From: Diabrotica undecimpunctata
Taxonomy: Eukaryota; Arthropoda; Insecta; Coleoptera; Chrysomelidae
Length of the DNA: 64,000 nucleotides
Direction of reading: 5' to 3'
Assembly (NCBI RefSeq): GCF_040954645.1
Contig: NC_092810.1
Location: forward strand, 14,246,377 to 14,310,376
The position numbers and the translations under genes were made by a program. Positions 34,136-44,879 of this stretch are shown here, piece by piece. The notes beneath the pieces were generated by a model. The model saw only the letters and a list, made by a program, of their open reading frames with translations, was not told the origin of the DNA and searched no databases. How positions within the stretch are numbered: the stretch's first letter is position 1; every line of letters starts with the position of its first letter.

Positions 34136-35580
34136 ATGTAGAAAGCATAAGCTATTCAAAAAGCCAGTAGTTATCAAAATATCTAAAAGATAACGACATC
34201 GATATGGTCGCTCTACAGGAAACACACTGCGAAAGAAAAGAAAAACTTGGAACTACTGGGTGCCAAGTGCCATCTATCGTATAACACAGCAACGAACGTT
34301 AAACAAAATCTAGAAAACATCATCCTTTCTAACACCTACAAACCACCAGCTCAAGTCATCCACACACATTTGCACCCATCAGCATACGTAGGGGCCTACA
34401 CCAGTCGCCATAAACAGCGAAAACATAAACAATGCAACAGAAATAGGAATGCACTAGTAAAATGGGCAAAAAACAAACATGTATTACTTAAGTTTGATGC
34501 TAAAGACCGACCTACATTCATTTCAGCAGCATGGAAGAAGCAGAACATATCTGATCTATGTTTTGTCTCTACTAATAAAAACGGGCAACCTCTAGCAGTC
34601 TCTTAAAAAGTAATTGACGAATTCCCACACAGCCAACAGCGCCCAGTGATCATAAAGGCAAGAACCCAAATTCCTATAATCAGATCCATCCCTCCCCCAA
34701 GCTATGTGGGGTAGGTTTTCTGCGAAACTGGACAAGACTCTAGGCTGGATACCGCAGACCATCAGCAATTACAAAAGATTTGTTGGAGCCTTAATAATCA
34801 CGGTTAAAAATTGTATACCAAGAGGCTATTAAAAAGAATACATTCCTGGTTGGTCCCATAACAGCGAAGAACTGTCCCAAAATTTCCTTGAAAGCAGCGA
34901 TCAAGAATTAGCCGATGAACTGCTCCATAGCCTAGATGCAGCGAGACAACAAAAATTGACTGAAACTGTAGAAAGTCTTAATTTTCAAACATCAAGTAGG
35001 CAAGCATGAACACTACTAACAAAATTACGAAGCGGAACTCCCATAACAAGGAACAAAATAACATTTAACCCAAACTCTATTGCCTCACATCTAGTATCGA
35101 AATATAGGGCCCCGATAGGGAAGCCACAAATAATCAAGGTAAAACAAGAGCTCAAAACTTTAAAAATCCAATCTACAGAAACCAAATTCTCTCGGAATTT
35201 TACTTGCGAAGAAGTAACTATAGCTATCAAGGATGTAAACCTAGGTAAAGCCCCAGGTTTTGACAATATACATCCCGAATTCTTAATTAACAGCGGTAAA
35301 TATGCAAGAGAATGGATGGCCCACTTTTTCACAGACAATATAAAGACCGGTACCATACCACAGGAACTCAAACGCTCGAAGGTCATTGCCATATTAAAAC
35401 TAAGGAAACCAAATGATAACAACCCTAAGAATTACAGACCAGCATCCCTACTATTCGCGAAGTTCAAGCGAATCTACAAGTTATCTACAACAGAATTACC
35501 TAGTCCAAAGCTACTTCAATAACGTACCACAGCAGATTTAATCACAATGCTGAATATTTTCAGATGGTGAAAACAGGAAA
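34136..35580 (+). pseudogene. LINE endonuclease and RT start, right of piggyBac
   Basis: This continues the LINE split at the TTAA. It holds NDIDMVALQETHC, then (after a deletion) IHTHLHPSAYVGAYTSRHKQ, VKWAKNKHVLLKFDAKDRPT and PDLCFVS-like. The RT entry follows at 35250: LGKAPGFDNIHPEFLINSGK, TGTIPQELKRSKVIAILK and NPKNYRPASLL. It ends at about 35520-35580 before the RT active site, so the 3' part is missing. Motif pattern is Jockey or a related clade. Numerous stops. Confidence 0.7.
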
Positions 35581-35802
35581 TGTACCTGTCACTGTTTTAA
35601 TTTTTTCCATAATGTACAGTGCAGTACTTTTTTAATACGGTTTTTTAAGGGTTGTGCAATAACTTCCAGCCTCATATAGTTGCAGTTTGACCAACACAGC
35701 ACAAAATTAGTCAATAAAATTTACTAAACTAAATATACTAGATAGATAAAACTGAGATAAGCGAATATAGTATAGTATAAAAATTACCAATGTAAGTACA
35801 CC

Positions 35803-37370
35803 TTTTTTTTTCATATTTTTGAGGTGGGTGGGAAATATTCGTAAGATACCAGGTCGCTCAGATGGCTGTCGACAGTGTCGAGCCCACCACATGTGACACG
35901 CTCAACCGCAATCTCAGCCGGGGCGAGAACCTACCCACTAAAACCCCTCCGTCCTCTCAGCCACGCTTGTGATTCGCGAGTGCAGGCCGGGAGTCGCCCT
36001 GGTGGCAGCATATCTTCAGTACTACATATGCCTCACGTCTTCTTAAATATGGGTTCACCGCTGGACTTAATGTCGCAAACTTTTTTTTATTTTTTTTTGT
36101 GACTACAACAGTCTTTCTTCAGTCTCCTTGGACTGGAGCATTTGTCTAACAAATGCATGGGTTATTGCCCACGTGTCTTCATCCTCGCAATCATATCACT
36201 TACGAAATCGAAATGAACATAATTCCTTCTCTCCAATTCTAATCTATCTCTACTCCATCTTAGACATTCCAACGGTGTATGTAACACAGTGTCTGCCAAA
36301 CCGCAGTAAGGGCATCTGTTTGTAGCCGTTTTCTTGAACCTGAAGAAGTAGAATCGGAAACACCCATGGCCCCTGAGAACTTGCGACAGAAAATAATCTA
36401 AACGCCAGTGTCCACATTCGAGACACTCTTTACGTTCGGTATAAGTGACTTGGTCCACTTTGCCACATCCATAGTTGCCTTCTATTCGGCTTGCCATATC
36501 TGTATAGATGTGGCTGTTTCTTTACGTTTTACACTCTCAGTCACACCAGTATTACGAGCACAATAAAATAAACGGGTCCTCTCGCATCCTGTAGGATGAT
36601 ACATCTATCTCTCCGCTCCAGACTGGGGCCGCATAAAGAACGATAGATTGCACTACCCCGTGTAGAGCCCTTCTCCTTTCAGGTTTGAACCCGCATTTGT
36701 TGGGCATTATCCCTGCCAGTGCAGACGCTGTCTGCGTGGCCGTGTGCGTCACTACCCGCAGATGCTCGCCCCAACTCCCATTGGTGTAGAGAGTTACACC
36801 AATTACCAAATTTAATAACATTCTCGCGTTTCCATCGTACCTTAAGGATCACGGCCTCGGTCTTGTCCTCAGCGAATTTCAGACAGCGCTGACTCATCCA
36901 ATCTTTTGAAAGGTCACATGCACTTCGTGCTTTGTAAGTTTTTTCGTGTCCCGTGCTACTACCAGTAATGCAAGGTCGTCCACGAATGAGAAGGGGGTGA
37001 CCCCCTCACCGTATTCAAGGTGTAAGACATAGATCAACTCATATGTCAGGTTTCACAGCTTTGGGCGAAGGACGGACCCCTGTGCCACCCCAGCCGTAAC
37101 ATCCACAACCACACCTTTCTCAACCAGGATTCTTCTCTAGGATAGATATTCCGAGACCAGGTTCCTCAAGTAGCCAGGAAAGTTTCTATCCTCAACCGCT
37201 CTCACCACTGTTTTCCATTGCAGTGAACTCAAGGCGTTCTTAACATCTAGTTAGAGCAATGCAGCCCATTTTTGGCCGCGGGCCTCTATATTTAACGCTC
37301 GGTAAACTCTCAATACTGCATCAGTCGTGCTATCAATATGAGTACACCTGCTTCATCCGAAAAAATGTAC
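35803..37370 (-). mobile_element. R1-type LINE 3' half with poly-A tail
   Basis: A T-run at 35803-35812 is the poly-A tail of a minus-strand element. The 3' UTR (about 35825-36120) holds a GC-richer block with GGGTTTTAGTGGGTAGG-like sequence seen in R1-type elements. The protein reads from about 37370: ALSSLQWKTVVRAVED, GVVVDVTAGVAQGSVL, FSFVDDLALLVVA (catalytic). It then gives AGIMPNKCGFKPERRRALHG and the C-terminal HWRLDYFLSQVLRGHGCFRF with a CPYCGLADTVLHTPLEC zinc knuckle (36360-36250). Frameshifts occur near 36830 and 36900. It is truncated at the 5' side of the RT. Confidence 0.78.
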
Positions 37371-37439
37371 TCTTAATTTTGTAACAGTAGAAACTTGCAA
37401 TCGGAAATACTCTTATGTTTTTTCAAGTATATAGGAAGC

Positions 37440-37640
37440 ACATTCTAATGGCAGCCACAACATCATCCAGCCTTCTGCGTCCAAAGCTGAAGATAGGCCT
37501 CTCCTAATTTCCTTCATTTCTGCCGGTATAAACTTCCTGCAGAAAATTCTCAGCGATTCATTTGACGTCGTCTGTCCATCGTATAGGTTGTCTTCCTCTG
37601 CTTCTCCTATCTGCTCGTAGTCTCCACACTGAAATTTTTG
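37440..37640 (-). mobile_element. LINE 3'-terminal fragment
   Basis: The minus strand reads RSRGRQPIRWTDDVK, then ENFLQEVYTGRNE and RRRLDDVVAAI. The RGR-P-RWTDD-K pattern is the C-terminal tail of an RTE-like LINE, related to the fragment at 44577-44870. Only the tail is present. Confidence 0.55.
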
Positions 37641-38929
37641 GACACACCGCTGATGCGTTGGTAGTTACTAATTGGGGGGTAAAACAGAAAAAAAGCATAA
37701 CACGAGTTATTTTAAAATAATCTTTAAAATCCTTACAAGAAATTTTTTGTTGTATGTTAAATGTGCCAAATTAAAAAAAAATAAATTAACTATTTTTATT
37801 ACATCTTGCCCTTATTTTGAAAGAAAATCTCCAATTAACTGCCAGTCCACGATTCTAAGGGATTAAATCAATTCCGTACAAACCGAAAGTTGCTGTAACA
37901 GAAAACCGGGAAGGTTTTCTGGCTAATGTCGGGACACATGAAGCGGAACTGTCAATATACGTTTAATTACACAAACTTTAACACTCCAACGGGCCTTAAC
38001 CGTTTTAATTAATTTTATTTAGAAATTACATTCCACATGGTGTTGAAATTCTTTGCGTTTTACGTTGGGGGATAATTAACGAACGAGACCTCTCTTTCTC
38101 GCTCTATCTAGATTTTTATTTAGGAATTGTGTGTGATAGTCCAGGAGGTCGCGTCTTATTTCTTTGGGAATATTTTCAGAGACTGGTAAACAGTCGAAGT
38201 TCTGCCGTAAATATGAACCAAATTTTTTAATTCAAATTAATATTTAAAATATCACTCCCTCACTTTGCTACTAAATACTAAATTAAAAATATTGATAAAT
38301 AGTTTTTCATATTCAAATGGATTTATTCGAACATAGGACCACTTTATATAGATAAAATTAGTATCTACACAATAGGACAAACATGAAGAATGTCCTAGAA
38401 TGAGATAGAGAGTATAACATAGATTGCTGGTTACAAAATATGAGAGCTCTTACCTATAATATAAGAATGTCATAAACACTAATGGTTCAAAAAGCTATCC
38501 AAAGGTACAAAACGATTTATTAAAGAGAAAAAGAGAGAAAAACAAATAGCATAAATGAAATCAGTATAAATACATAAAGAACTAAACAAAATTCCTACTA
38601 GCAATTACTACTTACTAGTTAACAAGTCTTTTAAAAGTGTATGTGCACTATTGTCTATCCAAGTCATTATCACGAAGATTATGAATGTAAAGGTTTGCCA
38701 ACCACATGGGTCTAAGGCTACCAATGCAAAAATTTACTTTTAAAACTTATTATTGATTTCTTTTATACCACAAGCTGGACAAACCTTTGACAGATTCGGA
38801 GATAACTGTAAAAATGTGTCAGGAGTAAATCCTTGATGAACTTTTTAGGGCTTCTTTCTGCAAACAGAGATGTTGCACCGAGCGGGACTAAATTCGCTGT
38901 GGGGGTAGGCGGGGTGCCTGATTTTTCCG
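37641..38929. other. No gene recognised
   Basis: AT-rich spacer. No open frame with a recognised motif and no obvious repeat. Confidence 0.4.
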
Positions 38930-39115
38930 GGAGTCTTTTTTAAAAGAGTTTTAAGCACACAAAAAACATCATACCCTAGTGATTTCTCAGTAATTTGCAT
39001 TATATCGAATATTTCATCTGTACATGATCTTCTACTACGAAAACTCTGTTGTTTATCTGATAAACTTATCCTCTAATTAATTAGTTTTTGTAAAATTTTA
39101 GTTGCAAGTTTTAGA
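38930..39115 (-). pseudogene. LINE reverse transcriptase fragment
   Basis: The minus strand reads LSDKQQSFRSRRSCTDEIFD followed by IMQITEKSLGYDVF. This corresponds to the LSDEQQGFRSGRSC block of family B-like LINEs (compare 9400). Nothing else of that element is visible nearby. Confidence 0.55.
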
Positions 39116-39320
39116 TAAAATCAAAGTTTAACATCGTTTAACAGTTCGAACCGTGGGAGTGTCAATATTTGCGCATCCACTTCTACAACGTGATGGCGAA
39201 GTGGGATTCAGAACGGCTATTTAAAGCGTGTGAATAGCGGAATTAGACAGTCTTGTAGCTAGCGCTCTAGGCTTCCTGACTCGCCGGTGTAGTGAACCTG
39301 CGAGCCATCCCGAACAGAGA

Positions 39321-39614
39321 GATTTCCGTATTGAGGATCATACTCTGTCCTTAACCAAGCGGAACCCATCGGTACTGTGTATTGAACATTACCGTGGATC
39401 TGCACAGAGCCAAGCCGGACAGAGAGATTTCCGTATTGAGGATCGTACTCTGTCCTTAGCCAAGCGGAACCCATCGGTATTGTGTATTGAACATTACCGT
39501 GGATCTGCACAGAGCCAAGCCGGACAGAGAGATTTCCGTATTGAGGATCGTACTCTGTCCTTAACCAAGCGGAACCCATCGGTATTGTGTATGGAACATT
39601 ACCGTGGGTCTGCT
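39321..39614 (-). repeat. 105-bp tandem repeat, about 2.8 units, open reading frame
   Basis: GATTTCCGTATTGAGGATC begins at 39321, 39426 and 39531, an exact 105-bp period. Units differ by a few substitutions only. Because 105 is 35 codons, the minus-strand frame stays open through all copies (39579-39259) and repeats YDPQYGNLSVRLGSVQIHGN. I do not recognise the peptide. The repeat is GC-richer than its surroundings. It could be a satellite fragment, part of an LTR or UTR, or a repetitive coding exon. Confidence 0.85.
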
Positions 39615-40139
39615 ATTTCATTTCTTTATTAGTAATAATTAGTTTCTTTTTTTTTTATAGACGTTCGCCGGGGAATTCATTCATCGCGGGACCCAGACGG
39701 GAACGTAGAATTCCTTTTTTTATTTTTTATTTATTGTATATATACTAAATAGATTTATATCAAGCCTGTGTTTTACTGAGTCTGTCGCCCCGAAAGAGCT
39801 ACCCATCACAATTTTATTATTGCCGGCCACTGAACTCTTGACATAACTTTAATTTTTAGAGTAAATATACAATGAAATTCGAATGATCTTAGGTACAATT
39901 AGATCAACAGGAAACTATTAGCTTCCCATTTTAAGAATATAGAAACAACCAGACTAACAATAATTTACCCATCGACCATGAAAATAGACTATACTCCAGA
40001 CACCCACATTAATTTAGTCCATATCCTTACATTAGGAACATTTCAGCCTCACGAATACCTGAAGTAGACAATGGGAGGCTACTCACCACAAGAAATACAC
40101 CAAATAGCCTGTACCGATCAGAAACCGCCAGGCTTTGAA
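39615..40139. other. No gene recognised; possible LTR-like stretch
   Basis: Contains T-rich tracts (39648-39657, 39714-39730) and the segment GTTTTACTGAGTCTGTCGCC near 39770. The whole stretch 39152-39820 starts with TGT and ends with CACA, as an LTR would. No second copy or TSD was found, so this is only a suggestion. Confidence 0.25.
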
Positions 40140-40215
40140 CTGGTCCGCAATACATGGACAACGCTGAAGAGAATAAGAACAAGAAGGGATAGACTAAACA
40201 ATTATTACAAACGTT
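40140..40215 (+). pseudogene. LINE C-terminal fragment
   Basis: The plus strand reads ATWTTLKRIRTRRDRLNN-like sequence, matching the TWTTLNRIRTG-GR motif at the C-terminus of some Jockey/RTE-group LINE proteins. Very short; surrounding frames are not readable. Confidence 0.35.
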
Positions 40216-40666
40216 AGAACCTTGCTTAAACTTGCGCTTCATCAAGAAGGTTCTGCTCCTTATTTTGCGGGAGCTTTTAAGGGGGTGAGCAACATTAGTT
40301 GCAAATGAGTATTTTTGGGTGGTATGTTGCTGTACAGCGGGGACTTTATTGGTGGTAGTGTAAAAACAAGAGCGCAATGAGAGAGAATGTAGATTTAGCC
40401 AATCAAGCGATGAGCAAAAGGCACCAGCCATGCTAGAAACGGCTCTGGATCAGCGCTTTTGGTGTGCAGGCATTTATTTGAAATATTTAAAGGCGTTTGT
40501 CTCTAGACATCGTAATACTCATCAAGCAGTTCATTTGTATCAAAAAGCTTGGCTGTAGGAAATGAAACTTTCATTTGGCGGAGCCTGGTGAGTATATGGC
40601 TCCCGCGGTGGCAAGGATTCGTTAGAATTTCTTAGCTGTATTATTAAAGCTGTGATAGTGTGCGGA

Positions 40667-40870
40667 GCAAATGCAGATATGCTCTCCTTCAAACCATTCT
40701 GCAAGGAAAAATATTTGGACAACTAGGTCGAGGAAGAAGAAGAACATCTTGGTTAAAGAACCTTAGAATCTGGTTTAATCTATGCAGCTTTTCCGCATTG
40801 CTGAAAATAAGATAAAGATTGCAATGATGACCGCCAATATTTGTAACGGATAGGCACATCAAGAAAAAAA
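40667..40870 (+). mobile_element. Family A LINE 3'-end fragment
   Basis: Reads CSLLQTILQGKIFGQLGRGR, RRTSWLKNLRIWFNL and then, frameshifted, IAMMTANICNG, ending in CACATCAAGAAAAAAAAACG. It matches the tails at 14.2, 21.2 and 53.4 kb. Confidence 0.7.
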
Positions 40871-41363
40871 AACGGGTGTGGCAGTCCAGTGTGACTGCCG
40901 GTGGAAGTTACACTTCTATACACGCATTCGCCGTTACAAATTTATTTGTGAGTCAATCTGCACAATCATTACATATGTAATGCTATATGTAAGACATAGC
41001 AGAAAGAGAAACAGAATTAATAACAACTTACTAACAATTAATAAACATTTGACCTGTAATAGGAGTATAGTAAATGAAGGATTGAATCAATATTTTGATG
41101 AAAATGTATATTTTTATTTTCATTATATGTATGAAAGGAGTTAAATGCAAAAATTTGTTTACACATACTCTGCAGTAAAATTCATTGTTTATTTTGTTAT
41201 TAATATAAAAATACAATACAAAACACTGCAACATAATTCAATATAATAATACAATACAAATTAAAATGCAATATTCATAAGTATTTAAAAATGACAATAA
41301 TATACATAACTTTTCTACTTACGCATATGTTTTTTACTATGTAATAATATTAATAAAAAAGTC
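40871..41363. other. No gene recognised
   Basis: AT-rich spacer downstream (in minus orientation) of the tRNA gene. Frames of 67-88 codons lack motifs. Confidence 0.4.
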
Positions 41364-41435
41364 CTCCCCGACTGGGAATCGAACCCTGGTCTCCCGCGTG
41401 ACAGGCGGGGATACTGACTACTATACTACCGAGAA
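41364..41435 (-). tRNA. tRNA-Asp (GTC), possibly a pseudogene
   Basis: The 72-nt minus-strand sequence has a cloverleaf with anticodon stem-loop CCCGC-CTGTCAC-GCGGG (anticodon GTC), D-arm GTAGTATAGTAGTCAGTAT and T-loop TTCGATT. It closely follows the eukaryotic tRNA-Asp pattern. Differences from the canonical form are a U-G pair at acceptor position 2, a G-U at position 7, and an A-A mismatch in the T stem (CAGGG/CCCAG). A run of six T follows within 10 nt on the minus strand, a Pol III terminator. The T-stem mismatch makes function doubtful. Confidence 0.85.
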
Positions 41436-41592
41436 CATGACACAAACGAATTTCAAAATTGACAGTTCTGAGTCATACAGTGATTTATTGAGATTACTAT
41501 TTTGAAATACAAAAGACTAATATAATTATGAACATTTAATAAATAATACAAAACGTATCACATAAATAATAATATTAATAAATATTTTATTA

Positions 41593-41611
41593 TATATATA
41601 TATATATATTT
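41593..41611. repeat. TA microsatellite
   Basis: A short TA run left of the Penelope-like element; a similar run (43291-43311) borders its right side. Confidence 0.85.
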
Positions 41612-41643
41612 TTCAAATGATTTTTTCGACCGTACTGTTTTAA

Positions 41644-42206
41644 ATATTGATTTAGAGTATCAGCAATCGGTCAGGAAATAAAACTCTATTTGTTCAGTCT
41701 CAATATTTCGTCACGATTTTGTGACTTCTTCAGGAGGAAACTGTAAATTTATTAGAATAATTAATGATTATATGTAAACAAAATGAATATTTTAATACTT
41801 ACAACTATAAGAATGAAAATTTAAATTTTTCTGGCATATCTAAATAAATGACATATTTTTGTTTGATTTTATTAAGGAGTTATGGTAACCGCAATATGTT
41901 ATAGAGTGAATTCCCGTTGTACAATTTTCAGCGAGTAGGTTAAAATAAACAATTACTATGACAGTATTATTCATTTTATAAAGTGGAAAGATGGAATTAA
42001 TAAAATTGAGAAAGAATCAGGAACACGATAAATTGATCTATAAAATGTAATTGATGGTATGTAGTCAGTTACTGCAATACTGATATTTAGGAATGTAATA
42101 AAATTATAGGTACAGTTACTAGAGAATTACTATAATAAGTATGTGTTTAAAGGTTAAGATCTATCATATTATATATTGTTTAGTATGTTGCAGTAGATAT
42201 TACTTA
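41644..42206 (-). repeat. Left inverted arm (pseudo-LTR)
   Basis: Reverse complement of 42732-43294. It contains, on the minus strand, the hammerhead motif at 41695-41743. It starts ATATTGATTTAGAG and its inner border is GATATTACTTA. Confidence 0.85.
41695..41743 (-). ncRNA. Hammerhead ribozyme motif in left arm
   Basis: Identical to the motif at 43195-43243 but on the minus strand: core CUGAAGA, stem II GUCAC/GUGAC, then GAAA. Confidence 0.65.
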
Positions 42207-42769
42207 TTGGCTACCCAAAACATATATTAAAAAAACTTATTTATAACACTAACTTTTACAATAGAGCTTTAATAAATAATCCACAACCAGTTTCATATAA
42301 AAAAATACCTTTCATAAAAAATTTAACAGACCAAATTGTCCCACTTTTCAAAACATTTCCGAACATTAAATTAATTAAATACAATCCACTTCTAAATTCA
42401 AGGTTATTCACAAAAATAAAAGTTAAAACTCCAAATTCATTAATGAGTAATATAATTTATAGAATAAATTGCAGTCAATGTCAAAGTTGTTATATTGGTC
42501 AAAGTCAACAGTGGCTTAAAAAACGTGTCACTCAACACAAAAGTGACTGTAACATACAAAAAAACTCTTGTGCCTTAGTGGACCACCACTTGAAGACAGG
42601 ACATAACTTTGACTTTAATAATGTAAAAATCTTGGAACAAGTTGATAATTATAAAAATCGGCTTTTCCTTGAAATGGTACACATTAATAAAACTCCTGAA
42701 TCTATCAATTATAAGACAGACACCAATCATTTAAGTAATATCTACTGCAACATACTAAACAATATATAA
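42207..42769 (+). pseudogene. Penelope C-terminal region with GIY-YIG endonuclease
   Basis: The frame is open from about 42210 without an upstream ATG: GYPKHILKKLIYNTNFYNRA, VSYKKIPFIKNLTDQIVPLF, NPLLNSRLFTKIKVKTPNS. From the ATG at 42443 it gives IIYRINCSQCQSCYIGQSQQ then WLKKRVTQHKSDC, and H-LKTGHNFDF, ENRLFLE-like (NRLFLEMVHI). The two-part IYxI-C...YIGQ motif, the Arg in the following helix (KKRV) and a late Glu are the GIY-YIG nuclease signature. CxxC-type cysteines precede it, as in Penelope proteins. The enzyme nicks target DNA for reverse transcription. The RT domain is absent, so this copy is not autonomous, but no stop interrupts what remains. Confidence 0.85.
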
Positions 42770-43294
42770 TATGATAGATCTTAACCTTTAAACACATACT
42801 TATTATAGTAATTCTCTAGTAACTGTACCTATAATTTTATTACATTCCTAAATATCAGTATTGCAGTAACTGACTACATACCATCAATTACATTTTATAG
42901 ATCAATTTATCGTGTTCCTGATTCTTTCTCAATTTTATTAATTCCATCTTTCCACTTTATAAAATGAATAATACTGTCATAGTAATTGTTTATTTTAACC
43001 TACTCGCTGAAAATTGTACAACGGGAATTCACTCTATAACATATTGCGGTTACCATAACTCCTTAATAAAATCAAACAAAAATATGTCATTTATTTAGAT
43101 ATGCCAGAAAAATTTAAATTTTCATTCTTATAGTTGTAAGTATTAAAATATTCATTTTGTTTACATATAATCATTAATTATTCTAATAAATTTACAGTTT
43201 CCTCCTGAAGAAGTCACAAAATCGTGACGAAATATTGAGACTGAACAAATAGAGTTTTATTTCCTGACCGATTGCTGATACTCTAAATCAATAT
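42732..43294 (+). repeat. Right inverted arm (pseudo-LTR)
   Basis: Mirror of the left arm. The Penelope coding frame runs about 38 bp into it before the stop at 42769. It holds the plus-strand hammerhead motif 43195-43243. It ends ATCAATAT followed by a TA run. Confidence 0.85.
43195..43243 (+). ncRNA. Hammerhead ribozyme motif in right arm
   Basis: Core CUGAAGA (43205-43211) fits CUGANGA. Stem II is GUCAC (43213-43217) with GUGAC (43224-43228). The GAA of the core is at 43229-43231. Stem III is the palindrome AAUAUU (43231-43236). Stem I pairs CUC (43202-43204) with GAG (43237-43239) next to the core and, past a 3-nt bulge, CAGU with ACUG. Hammerheads with a minimal palindromic stem III are known from Penelope pseudo-LTRs. 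Activity is inferred. Confidence 0.7.
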
Positions 43295-43311
43295 ATATAT
43301 ATATATATATT

Positions 43312-44576
43312 ATATAATATTATATGTATATTATATAATATAATATATAATATTAAATATATATACAAAAAGAACATTTTTAGATTCGAGAGAGAAAGAG
43401 AGAGAAAATATATCTTCTGTCTCTCTCTTACTCATTATCTTACATATGTAATGATTTCACAGATTCACTCCCATATAAATTTCCAACGTGGGGCGTGCAT
43501 ATAGAAGTATAACTTCAAAAAGACGAAGAAACTGTCTCACAATTAAATAGAACAAATAAAAGAAATTAGGTTTCAAAATGTTTGTTCTTTGTGGCGTATC
43601 GGAGATAGTGTATAATTTTTTCCCTGTAGAGAAAACGATAACTTTAAAAACGATCGTTTTACAGATGAGGAAAATAACATGGGTTTTGTGGCAAAATGTG
43701 TTTTAGCACTATGTTCAACAATCCAAAATAAACCTTTTTCGACGGTTTATTTCAATAAATATTTTATATTTTAGAACTTAATACATATTGAAGTGAATTT
43801 GGAATACTTTCTTTGGGAACTCTTAGGAAAGACATACTACGGGGTTGCCTACTTGAATCTAATAAAAAAAATTTAAAAAAAGATGGAAGAGATGGATGAT
43901 TTTTTTGACCAAAGAGTAGATAGGTAATAGTTTGAAACATGGGTAGACTACTTTCGTTCCCTATTTGCTAAAGTTGAGAATAATGAACCACCAATACCAG
44001 AGGTGAGGGCAGACGAAGAAATAAATACTACGGAACAAGTAGTAAAGAAAACTTTAAAAAAATTAATAACATTGTATAAAACTAAAGGATTGTGCTGTGC
44101 AAAATTAAAGGTGAGAATCTTTATTATTTTAATTTCAATCAAACAATGTTCTTGAAAATGACCATTACCTTTACCGTTATTACCCGGACTATAATTTGGG
44201 TGCAGTGCTGGAAATTAGAAGGGGACTTTGTTGTCTTTATTTGTATTTAGTGTGATTGTGACAGCTTTCATTACCATTTGCTTTTTCTCTTTTTAGAGTT
44301 GCGAACTCGAGGAGTAATGACTTCGGCAATATTTGCTTTTTGATGGAAGCGGACTTTATTTTTCTTGTTGAGCTCTCGGGATATATTCTAATTATAAAAA
44401 TATAGCTAATGTAAATTTTTTACCTCCTATGTTTTACTTTTAATTAAAATGTGAATTATTATAGGTAAATATTTAAACACATTCATACATAATTAATGAT
44501 ATGTAATGCTAGGTATATCACTTAAGGACAAGAAAACAAACACATGAATAAGAACAAACACACAGAAAACCAAAGT
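43312..44576. other. Mostly unassigned; possible LINE linker
   Basis: A GAGAGAAAGAGAGAGAAA tract lies at 43388-43406. At 43935-44115 a plus frame reads VDYFRSLFAKVENNEPPIPE, then EINTTEQVVKKTLKKLIT. It resembles the linker before a LINE reverse transcriptase (W-YF--L...ENN...V--ALKKLK). Nothing else is recognised. Confidence 0.35.
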
Positions 44577-44870
44577 CACCGATGTGGTGCAAAAATCATT
44601 AAAGTTGAAATGGGAATACGCTGAACATGTAGCTAGGAGCAATCTAAACAAATGGCACAGATCAATTTTAACCTGGAGACCATACCAACACAAAAGACCC
44701 AGAGGCAGACCTCCTATGAGATGGACAGATGATCTGAAAAGGACTGCCGGGAAAAATTGGCTACAAGTAGCGTACAATAAAAAACCATTGGAAAGGAAGA
44801 CTTGAAGAGGATTATGTTCAGATGTGGACGTGAATGGCTAGACGAAGAAGAAGAAGAATGGGATAGTAAA
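44577..44870 (+). mobile_element. LINE 3'-terminal fragment
   Basis: Reads LKLKWEYAEHVARSNLNKWH, RPRGRPPMRWTDDLKRTAGK and NWLQVAYNK, then ends in GAAGAAGAAGAAGAATGGG. This is the tail of an RTE-like LINE protein (KWDYAGHVAR, GRP-RRW-DD). 5'-truncated to under 300 bp. Confidence 0.65.
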
Positions 44871-44879
44871 GCGCAACAT

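Larger units (their letters stand above)
41644..43294 (+). mobile_element. Penelope-like element with inverted arms
   Basis: Two 563-bp arms (41644-42206 and 42732-43294) are reverse complements. The stretches I compared are identical and the arm lengths are equal. The 525-bp middle and the start of the right arm encode the C-terminal part of a Penelope-type protein with a GIY-YIG nuclease. The reverse transcriptase is missing: the coding part begins exactly at the inner border of the left arm. Penelope-like elements often have such an arrangement, a 5'-truncated copy preceded by an inverted pseudo-LTR. Each arm carries a hammerhead-type motif. Confidence 0.85.

Noticed and set aside
39321..39614. 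CRISPR-like array
   Set aside because: Units are contiguous 105-bp tandem repeats without unique spacers, in a eukaryotic genome.
39152..39820. Possible solo LTR (starts TGT, ends CACA)
   Set aside because: No TSD, no second LTR and no primer-binding site that I can recognise.
40027..40431. 134-codon minus frame
   Set aside because: The opposite strand has LINE-like motifs (TWTTLKRIRT), so this frame is probably a shadow.
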